A stretch of DNA of 9,550 nucleotides from JAFAVZ01 sp036009105 (GTDB taxonomy: Bacteria > Acidobacteriota > Thermoanaerobaculia > Gp7-AA8). The notes beneath the pieces were generated by a model that saw only the letters and a list, made by a program, of their open reading frames with translations, ran no database searches and had not been told where the DNA came from. Location of the stretch: NCBI GenBank assembly GCA_036009105.1, contig DASYMJ010000347.1, positions 1-9,550 of the forward strand, given 5' to 3'. This document shows positions 1 to 4,658 of the stretch, piece after piece (position 1 is the first letter of the stretch; each line of letters starts with the position of its first letter). The position numbers and the translations under genes are program-made.

Positions 1-63
1 CACACGACTTGCCAACGAAGCGAGGCCGGCTGTGGGGGCGGCGGCGCTTTTGGAATCCGATGT

Positions 64-158
64 AATCGTGAGCCGCGGAGACGCGAAGGATCCCGTGCAG
101 CATCTCGTGCAGCGGCTTACGGCGCCGGATTCTTCGCCGTCTTCGCGGCTCAGAATGA
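64..158. repeat. Imperfect inverted repeat pair (BIME/REP-like), arms 64-93 and 127-158
   Basis: The reverse complement of about 64-93 aligns with 127-158. GGAT, CTTCGC, GTCT and CGCGGCTCA are shared in order, with two C/T mismatches and one single-base indel in the inner part, and the similarity decays at the outer end (ATnAC still shared). The 33-nt spacer 94-126 carries CGTGCAG twice. The + oriented unit reads roughly GGATTCTTCGC...GCGGCTCAGAATGAC, which resembles short interspersed repeats I recall from intergenic regions of several bacterial phyla; that family link is from memory. As RNA on either strand it would fold into a long hairpin. It lies downstream of rng, so it could affect the rng mRNA 3' end. 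I see no credible gene in 1-213. Confidence 0.7.
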
Positions 159-164
159 CGCGTC

Positions 165-212
165 CAAAGAAGGCGGGCCACGCCAGCGTCAAAGAAGGCG
201 GGCCACGCCAGC
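165..212. repeat. Tandem duplication of a 23-bp unit (period 25)
   Basis: Bases 165-187 and 190-212 are identical (CAAAGAAGGCGGGCC followed by ACGCCAGC) and are separated by GT. The second copy ends 1 nt before the rng stop codon complement at 214-216. Read on the - strand, each copy holds a weak GGCG/CGCC hairpin followed by TTCTTT, so the pair might act as two weak terminator-like elements for rng. The stem is only 4 bp, so this role is speculative. The duplication itself is certain from the sequence. Confidence 0.9.
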
Positions 213-213
213 C

Positions 214-1710
214 TCAGATCCTCATCACGTCGAACTGCTCGTGGTGCAGCGAGTCGTCCGGCTTGAACACCAGGTGGATGCCGAGGTTGCGCTCCACCTC
301 CTCGAAGATGGGGTCGCCGGTGTGGAGCGTGGAGTAGACGACCGGGTTCACGCGCACGATCACGTCCTGCCCCTCGTGCAGGTCGCGCAGCTTCATCAGC
401 TCGCGCCAGATCTCCAGCGCCACCGTCGTATTCGACTTGATCCGTCCGCCGCCGCCGCAGTAGGGGCAGGCCTGGGTGAGCGACCGCTCCAGGCTCTGCC
501 GCACCCGCTTGCGGGTCATCTCGATCAGCCCGAATTCGGAAATCTGCAGGATCTTCGTCTTCGAGCGATCCTTCTTGATCTCGTTCTCCAGCGCCTCGAA
601 GAGCTTGGCGCGGTTGGCCAGCTCCTCCATGTCGATGAAGTCGAGGACGATGATGACGCCCAGGTCGCGCAGCCGGATCTGGCGCACGATCTCCTTCGCC
701 GCCTCCAGGTTGGTCCGGAACACCGTCTCCTCGAGGTTCTTCTTCCCCACGTACTTGCCGGTGTTCACGTCGATCGCCACCAGCGCCTCGGTCTGGTTGA
801 TCACGATGTAGCCGCCGGACTTGAGCCACACCTTCGACTTGAGCGCCTTGGCGATCTCCGGCTCGATGCCGAAGTCGTCGAAGATCGGCTCGTCGCGCCG
901 GTAGAGCCGCACGCGGGAGACGAGGTTCGGCTGGATGTGATCGAGGAACTCGACGATGCGCTGGTATTGATCGACCGAGTCGACCCACACGGTCTTGAAC
1001 TCGGGCGAGAGGACGTCGCGGATGGTGCGCAGGACGAGATCGAGATCGTGATGGATCACGTTCGGCGCCGAGACTTTCTCCGCCCGCCGCTTGATCTGCT
1101 CCCAAAGTTGGGTGAGGTAGTTGAGGTCGGCGACGAACTCCTCTTCCTCCCGCTGCTCGCCCGCGGTGCGGACGATGAAGCCGCCCGTTCCGTGGGGCCG
1201 GATGCGCTCCAGCATCTCCTTCAGGCGGGTCCGCTCCGCCTCGTTCTCGATGCGCCGCGAGACGCCGATGTGGTTGACCGTCGGCATGTAGACGAGGAAG
1301 CGTCCCGGCAGCGTGACGTGGCTGGTGATGCGCGCGCCTTTGCCGGCGATGGTGTCCTTCGACACCTGCACCACGATCTCCTGCCCCTCGCGCAGCAGGT
1401 CGGAGATCGAGGCCTCGGGGCGGGTCTGCTGCGACTCGAACAGGTGCAGCTCGTCCGGCGTCTCGGTCTCCAGCTCCTCGATGTCTTCGATGACGTCCGA
1501 GACGTAGAGGAAGGCGTCGCGCTCCAGGCCGAGATCGACGAAGGCGGACTGCATGCCGGGCAGGACCTTGGTTACGCGTCCCTTGTAGATGTTGCCGACG
1601 ATGGTGCGATGCCGCGTCCGCTCCACCCACAGCTCGACCACCTGCCCCTCGTCGAGCACGGCGATCCGCGATTCGTGTTTCGTCGCATTGATGACGATCT
1701 CCCGCGACAT
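214..1710 (-). CDS. rng: Ribonuclease G (RNase E/G family)
   Basis: Cytoplasmic single-strand endoribonuclease, expected to act in 16S rRNA 5'-end maturation and mRNA decay. The 498 aa are close to the 489 aa of E. coli RNase G; the long C-terminal scaffold of RNase E is absent. An S1-like RNA-binding region lies around residues 35-125 (GNIYKGRVTKVLPGMQSAFVDLG). The two Mg-binding catalytic aspartates are D314 (VAIDVNTG) and D357 (VIIVLDFIDM), 43 residues apart as in RNase E (D303/D346). The Zn-link cysteines are C415 and C418 in CPYCGGGG. The start ATG at 1710 (MSREIVINATKHESRIA) matches the family N-terminus; the frame stays open to 1836, but the extra 42 residues are low-complexity. No Shine-Dalgarno precedes the ATG, and a -10-like TACAAT ends 9 nt before it, suggesting a leaderless mRNA. 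The TGA stop abuts the tandem repeat. Confidence 0.94.
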   Translation of the reverse strand: MSREIVINATKHESRIAVLDEGQVVELWVERTRHRTIVGNIYKGRVTKVLPGMQSAFVDLGLERDAFLYVSDVIEDIEELETETPDELHLFESQQTRPEASISDLLREGQEIVVQVSKDTIAGKGARITSHVTLPGRFLVYMPTVNHIGVSRRIENEAERTRLKEMLERIRPHGTGGFIVRTAGEQREEEEFVADLNYLTQLWEQIKRRAEKVSAPNVIHHDLDLVLRTIRDVLSPEFKTVWVDSVDQYQRIVEFLDHIQPNLVSRVRLYRRDEPIFDDFGIEPEIAKALKSKVWLKSGGYIVINQTEALVAIDVNTGKYVGKKNLEETVFRTNLEAAKEIVRQIRLRDLGVIIVLDFIDMEELANRAKLFEALENEIKKDRSKTKILQISEFGLIEMTRKRVRQSLERSLTQACPYCGGGGRIKSNTTVALEIWRELMKLRDLHEGQDVIVRVNPVVYSTLHTGDPIFEEVERNLGIHLVFKPDDSLHHEQFDVMRI

Positions 1711-1719
1711 ATCGCGCGG

Positions 1720-1729
1720 ATTGTAGACT
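1720..1729. promoter_or_regulatory. Possible overlapping divergent -10 elements (rng / 2-deoxyribosyltransferase remnant)
   Basis: On the - strand, bases 1725-1720 read TACAAT (5 of 6 to TATAAT), ending 9 nt before the rng ATG. On the + strand, 1724-1729 reads TAGACT (4 of 6), ending 8 nt before the TTG at 1738. I see no good -35 box on either side. The placement would give leaders of only a few nt. Suggestive only. Confidence 0.35.
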
Positions 1730-1737
1730 GCGCCCCC

Positions 1738-1975
1738 TTGCCCGCCACCATCTACTTCTCCGGCTCCATCAGCGGCGGCCGCGCCGATCTGGGGCACTAC
1801 CGCCGCATCGTGGAGGCGCTGGAGGCGGATGGCCACCGCGTGGTCGCCGGCGACCGCGGCATCGAGACCATCGAGTACACGGAGGAGGCGTTCCCGGCCA
1901 TGCTCGACCGGCTACGCGCGGCCCTGTCGCGATCGGGCGATCGGCCCCGATCGCCGATCGCCATTCGGGCGAATA
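1738..1975 (+). pseudogene. Nucleoside 2-deoxyribosyltransferase/DNPH1-like remnant with internal deletion
   Basis: From the TTG at 1738 the frame reads LPATIYFSGSISGGRADLGH, then YRRIVEALEADGHRVV. This matches the N-terminus of nucleoside 2-deoxyribosyltransferase/DNPH1 proteins (M-x-IYFxGSIxGGRxD...Y..I...L...G), whose GSI-GGR loop binds substrate. Next comes GIETIEYTEEAFPAMLDRLRAAL, which resembles the C-terminal helix region of the same family. The middle ~90 residues, with the D-L-x-W-L segment and the catalytic Glu region (VAEVT.PSLGVGYE), are absent. No in-frame stop follows; the frame runs on through the tRNA to 2277, so a normal product is unlikely. The end coordinate is approximate. 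It is divergent from rng (27 bp between starts). Family recognition is from remembered motifs; a chance resemblance of the C-terminal part is possible, the N-terminal part is more secure. Confidence 0.55.
1929..1961. repeat. Palindrome built from four CGATCG words
   Basis: CGATCG occurs at 1930-1935, 1938-1943, 1948-1953 and 1955-1960. Together 1929-1944 and 1947-1961 form an inverted repeat of 15 base pairs with one bulged G (1937) and almost no loop. No T-run follows on either strand, so it is not a standard intrinsic terminator. It lies between the degraded gene and the tRNA promoter. Confidence 0.8.
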
Positions 1976-1999
1976 AAGTTTCGGGAGGCCGGGTTACGC

Positions 2000-2029
2000 T
2001 TGACCGCGCGCGGGAGCCTCTGCTACTTT
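2000..2029 (+). promoter_or_regulatory. Probable promoter of tRNA-Asn
   Basis: TTGACC at 2000-2005 matches TTGACA in 5 of 6 bases. After 18 nt, TACTTT at 2024-2029 is a moderate -10. It is followed by a GC-rich discriminator (GCGCGCCC from 2030), typical of stringently controlled stable-RNA promoters. The predicted start near 2036-2037 is ~13 nt before the mature tRNA 5' end. Assignment is inferred from motif and position. Confidence 0.5.
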
Positions 2030-2049
2030 GCGCGCCCTTTCCACCGTGT

Positions 2050-2125
2050 TCCGGCATAGCTCAGTTGGTAGAGCAACGGACTGTTAATCCGTGGGTCGTA
2101 GGTTCGAGTCCTACTGCCGGAGCCA
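2050..2125 (+). tRNA. tRNA-Asn (anticodon GTT), CCA encoded
   Basis: A complete cloverleaf is visible. Acceptor TCCGGCA (2050-2056) pairs with TGCCGGA (2115-2121), followed by discriminator G2122 and encoded CCA (2123-2125). The D-stem is GCTC/GAGC (2059-2062, 2071-2074) with loop AGTTGGTA. The anticodon stem is ACGGA/TCCGT (2076-2080, 2088-2092), with loop CTGTTAA and anticodon GTT at 2083-2085, reading Asn codons. The T-stem is GTAGG/CCTAC with loop TTCGAGT. There is no intron. The convergent lipoprotein gene ends only 15 nt downstream, with no obvious terminator between them. Confidence 0.98.
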
Positions 2126-2140
2126 GCTTCCCCTCCCCCC

Positions 2141-2590
2141 TCACGTCGTCCGCTGGAACACGATCTCGCGGAAGCGATGCTGGTCCGGCCCCTCGAACTC
2201 CACCGTGGCCCGCACCTGCAGCGGCTCGGTCGGGTTCAGACGCGAGATGTTCGTGTACGCGGTGGCCACGATGTTGAACGTCTTCGTCTGGCCCGGCCCG
2301 ACCTCCTCGTTGAACATCCGCGTGACCGGATAGAGCGAGTACTCCGCCATGCCGGGGCTCTCGATCTGGATGCGGCGCACGCGCAGCGGCACGCTGGCGT
2401 TGTTCGCGACGATCACTTCCAGCGGCACGGGCGCCGTCGCGCCCGACCCGAAGAAGATCGAAGCGGCCGTGGAACGGACGCCGATCTCCGGCCTGGCCAG
2501 GCCGGCCGGACGGTCCGCGCTGTTCGAGGAAGACGAGCAGGCCGCGGCGATGGCGATCAGGAAAAGGGACGGCAGAAGACGAGTTCGCAT
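2141..2590 (-). CDS. Small secreted lipoprotein, function unknown
   Basis: 149-aa protein with a lipoprotein signal peptide: MRTRLL, a hydrophobic stretch to residue 17, then AIAAAC with lipidated Cys at residue 18 and a Ser/Asn-rich linker. The mature part alternates short hydrophobic strands (VPLEVIVANN, PLRVRRIQIES, TKTFNIVATAY, LQVRATVEFEG), suggesting an immunoglobulin-like or LEA14-like beta-sandwich; no catalytic motif is visible. The chosen ATG at 2590 has GAGAGG 8 nt upstream (2599-2604); a TTG at 2620 in the same frame lacks support and would bury the signal peptide. It follows the DUF1634 gene by 31 bp on the same strand and probably shares its transcript, hinting at an envelope role alongside the TauE-like permease. 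I do not recognise the family. Confidence 0.8.
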   Translation of the reverse strand: MRTRLLPSLFLIAIAAACSSSSNSADRPAGLARPEIGVRSTAASIFFGSGATAPVPLEVIVANNASVPLRVRRIQIESPGMAEYSLYPVTRMFNEEVGPGQTKTFNIVATAYTNISRLNPTEPLQVRATVEFEGPDQHRFREIVFQRTT

Positions 2591-2621
2591 TTTCAGTACC
2601 TCTCGTGACGTCGGGTGCAAG

Positions 2622-3002
2622 TTATCCGCCCGCGGTGCCGAGAACGAACGAGGTGATCAACAGCAACAGAACTGTTGCCGTGATGAGCACGAATCGCGGG
2701 TCCCGCTCGCGCAGGAAGATGAAGATCGAGACGAGCACGCGCGCCACCGGCGTCGCGATCAGCAGCAGCAGCCCCAGCATGGCGATTCCCTGTCCGCGCC
2801 CCGCGAACGCCGAGGCGAGCACGTCGCGGATGCGGTGCGGATATTCGACCGAGGCGCTGATCAGGGAGGCGAGCTCCGTGTGCGAGGAGCGATACGTCGG
2901 GTGATGCTCGAACACCAGCAGCATCCCGATCACAACGAGCGCCGCGCTGATCAGGACGCCGATGCGCAACAGCCTGCTGATCAGCGTCTCGGCATCGATC
3001 AA
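2622..3002 (-). CDS. DUF1634 family integral membrane protein
   Basis: 126-aa inner-membrane protein with three predicted transmembrane segments at about 11-31, 72-96 and 103-122. The N-terminal ETLISRLLRIGVLISAALVV and the later RGQGIAMLGLLLLIATPVARV fit DUF1634, a family of unknown function repeatedly found next to TauE/SafE permeases; both are recalled from family knowledge. The start is TTG at 3000-3002, overlapping the tauE TGA (2999-3001) as TTGA, so translation is probably coupled; no other start lies before Met27. A G-rich stretch (CGGGGGC) just upstream could serve as a weak ribosome site. Likely an accessory subunit or modulator of the permease, by context only. Confidence 0.85.
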   Translation of the reverse strand: MIDAETLISRLLRIGVLISAALVVIGMLLVFEHHPTYRSSHTELASLISASVEYPHRIRDVLASAFAGRGQGIAMLGLLLLIATPVARVLVSIFIFLRERDPRFVLITATVLLLLITSFVLGTAGG

Positions 3003-3832
3003 CGCAGCCCCCGCACGATCATCTGCACGGAGACGACGAGCAGCACGCCGACGAACAGCACGCGCAGCCGCCGCGGCTCCACGCGGCCCAGGAAGCGCGC
3101 GCCGAGCGTGGCGCCGCCGAGGACGCCGGCGGCGACCGGACCGGCCAGGAACGGGTTGATCTGGCCGCGGGTGAAGTAGAGGCCCGCGCTCGCCGCCGCC
3201 GTGACGCCGATCATGAAATTGCTCGTCGCCGCCGAGACCTTCATCGGCAGTTTCATGGCCAGGTCCATGGCCGGCACCTTCAGCGCGCCGGAGCCGATGC
3301 CGAGCAGGCCGCTCGCCGCGCCGGCCAGATACATCAAGGCGAGGCCGAAGCCGGGCCGGGCCACGCGGTACTCGCGCTGGCGATTCTGCGCCTCATCGAA
3401 GTAGGAGTCGTGCAGCTGCAGCCGGTCCGCGAGCGGGCTGGCCGGCACGCCGCCCGCCGCCGCGTGAGGCTTGCGCACCATGGCGATGGCCGAGTAGCCG
3501 AGGAGCGCGCCGAAAAGGATGAAGAGCCAGCGGGTGTGCAGCAGGCCGGCCAGATACGCGCCGCTGATGGCCCCCAGCACGGTGCCGATCTCGAGGAACA
3601 TCGCCACCCGCAGATTCGCCAGCCGGTCCCGCACGTACGCCGCCGCCGCGCCGCTGGAGGTGGCGATCACGGAGATGATCGAAGCGCCGATGGCGAGGCG
3701 GATGTCGACGCCGAGAAAGAGGGTCAGCGCGGGGACCACGATGATCCCGCCGCCCAGGCCGAGCAGCGAGCCGAGAAAACCGGCGAAAAAGGAGATGATG
3801 AAGATGATGAGCACGAAGCCCAGAGGCGTCAT
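2999..3832 (-). CDS. TauE/SafE family sulfite/organosulfur exporter-like permease
   Basis: 277-aa polytopic inner-membrane protein of the TauE/SafE (formerly DUF81) family, whose characterised members export sulfite, sulfoacetate or related anions or take up organosulfur compounds. The two family half-repeats are visible: GFLGSLLGLGGGIIVVPAL (residues ~18-36, with the LGxGGGxxxVP signature) and GAASGLLGIGSGALKVPAM (~171-189), each followed by a helix with conserved Ser/Thr/Asn (IGASIISVIATSS; VSAATSNFMIGV). A hydrophilic loop at ~120-158 joins the halves. The ATG at 3832 gives the expected N-terminus; the open frame upstream to 4684 is only the antisense of the regulator. No good Shine-Dalgarno is present, but a -10-like TATACA ends 8 nt before the ATG. 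First gene of a likely tauE-DUF1634-lipoprotein operon. The substrate cannot be deduced from sequence. Confidence 0.9.
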   Translation of the reverse strand: MTPLGFVLIIFIISFFAGFLGSLLGLGGGIIVVPALTLFLGVDIRLAIGASIISVIATSSGAAAAYVRDRLANLRVAMFLEIGTVLGAISGAYLAGLLHTRWLFILFGALLGYSAIAMVRKPHAAAGGVPASPLADRLQLHDSYFDEAQNRQREYRVARPGFGLALMYLAGAASGLLGIGSGALKVPAMDLAMKLPMKVSAATSNFMIGVTAAASAGLYFTRGQINPFLAGPVAAGVLGGATLGARFLGRVEPRRLRVLFVGVLLVVSVQMIVRGLR

Positions 3833-3840
3833 GACCCGTC

Positions 3841-3848
3841 TGTATAGC
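3841..3848. promoter_or_regulatory. Possible overlapping divergent -10 elements (tauE-like / SufR-like)
   Basis: TGTATAGC spans the middle of the 27-bp gap. The - strand reads TATACA (3846-3841), 8 nt before the tauE ATG; the + strand reads TATAGC (3843-3848), 11 nt before the TTG at 3860. No convincing -35 on either side. This would give near-leaderless transcripts both ways, and anything bound here would control both genes. Confidence 0.4.
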
Positions 3849-3859
3849 ACCTGAATTTT

Positions 3860-4591
3860 TTGCCGTCTGCATATGGTTTGGCCCATCGGACAGGAGAGAG
3901 AGCCATCCTCGGTATCCATCAGCTTCCCGACAGCCGGCGCGCGATTCTGGCTGCCCTCAAACGCGAGGGCGCCGCGACCATCGCCCGCCTCGCGGACGAG
4001 CTGCAGCTCACCGGCGAAGCGGTCCGCCAGCAGCTCCTCCAGCTCCAGCGCGACGGCTGGATCGAGTCGAAGATCGACCGCGTCGCGCACGAGCGCGGCC
4101 GCACCGGCCGCCCCGCCACCACGTACTCCCTCACTGAAGCGGGCGACCATCTCTTCCCCAAGAGCTACGACGCCCTCGGCGTGGCCATGCTCGACGCCGT
4201 CGCCACGGAGCTCGGCCCGGAGGCGATGACGCGCATGCTCGGCCGGGTGTGCGACGACCGCGTGGCGCAGGTGGCGCCGGCCATCCGCGGGCTGCCGCTG
4301 CGCGACCGGGTCGATGCGATGAAGAACCTCTACATCTTCCAGGATCCGTACATGGAGATGGCGGAAACGGAGGATGGCTTCCTCCTGGTCGAGCGCAACT
4401 GCCCGTTCTTCAACGTGGCCATGCGCCGCCCGGCCATCTGCAGCGTCTCGGTGAACGCCCTCACCCGCCTGCTCGGCGTGCGCGTGGAGCGCGAGGAGCG
4501 CTTCCAGGACGGCGACGGCCGCTGCGTCTTCCACGTCTACGCGAACGAGCCGGTCGACGTGCAGGCCTGGAAGTTCGAGCTGGAACGATGA
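3860..4591 (+). CDS. SufR-like wHTH transcriptional regulator with Fe-S-type cysteines
   Basis: DNA-binding regulator, up to 243 aa. The winged helix occupies ~23-92: TIARLADELQLTGEAVRQQL as helix-turn-helix, then the wing GRTGRPATTYSLTEAGDHLFP. The C-terminal half carries C181, C194 and C222 with spacing C-x12-C-x27-C (NCPFF, AICSV, GRCVF), plus a separate C131. This matches the cluster-binding pattern of cyanobacterial and mycobacterial SufR, a [4Fe-4S] repressor of Fe-S assembly genes; the extra middle Cys reported in some SufR proteins is absent. No suf genes are in view; instead it is divergent from the TauE/SafE permease operon, its probable target. The start is uncertain: TTG 3860 or TTG 3878 lack a Shine-Dalgarno, while a strong AGGAGAGAG (3892-3900) precedes only an in-frame ATC at 3905. 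The TGA stop lies inside a heptamer repeat. Confidence 0.85.
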   Translation: MPSAYGLAHRTGERAILGIHQLPDSRRAILAALKREGAATIARLADELQLTGEAVRQQLLQLQRDGWIESKIDRVAHERGRTGRPATTYSLTEAGDHLFPKSYDALGVAMLDAVATELGPEAMTRMLGRVCDDRVAQVAPAIRGLPLRDRVDAMKNLYIFQDPYMEMAETEDGFLLVERNCPFFNVAMRRPAICSVSVNALTRLLGVRVEREERFQDGDGRCVFHVYANEPVDVQAWKFELER

Positions 4592-4607
4592 ACGATGAAC
4601 GATGAAC
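4583..4607. repeat. Heptamer microrepeat (GAACGAT)x3 + GAAC, left arm of hairpin
   Basis: GAACGAT at 4583-4589, 4590-4596 and 4597-4603, then GAAC to 4607. It supplies the last two sense codons and the TGA stop (4589-4591) of the SufR-like gene. Bases 4590-4607 are complementary to 4640-4657 with one mismatch. Confidence 0.95.
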
Positions 4608-4623
4608 AGAGGCGGTGACCCGT

Positions 4624-4639
4624 CCGGGCTCCGGCTTTT
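4624..4639 (+). terminator. Compact candidate terminator after the SufR-like gene
   Basis: CCGG (4624-4627), a GCT loop and CCGG (4631-4634), then C and TTTT (4636-4639). The stem is only 4 bp, so it is weak on its own; it sits in the loop of the larger heptamer hairpin, which may add stability. Confidence 0.35.
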
Positions 4640-4658
4640 GTTCATCGTTCCTCGTTCA
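4640..4658. repeat. Heptamer microrepeat, right arm of hairpin
   Basis: GTTCATC, GTTCCTC, GTTCA: the same heptamer in inverse orientation with one substitution. It supplies the TGA stop (4658-4656) of the dehydrogenase gene on the - strand. With 4590-4607 it forms an 18-nt stem with one mismatch and a 32-nt loop. Confidence 0.93.

Noticed and set aside
32..337. 101-codon + strand frame at the window start
   Set aside because: It reads through the inverted repeat, the tandem duplication and rng antisense; no conserved protein signal.
1711..1836. 42-residue upstream extension of RNase G
   Set aside because: Ala/Gly-rich sequence unlike the family; MSREIVINATK at 1710 is the conserved N-terminus.
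241..2277. 678-codon open frame on the + strand
   Set aside because: It is antisense to rng, of biased composition (Leu/Asp/Val/His/Arg-rich), and runs through the tRNA. High GC leaves such shadow frames open. Only its part from 1738 has recognisable protein signal.
3873..4229. ATG-started frame overlapping the SufR-like gene
   Set aside because: The ATG at 3873 is in a different frame from the wHTH domain and its translation is Ser/Arg-rich antishadow sequence; it would need a frameshift to be the true start.
4583..4658. CRISPR-like array
   Set aside because: Units are 7 bp with no spacers; it is a microsatellite-like tandem repeat.
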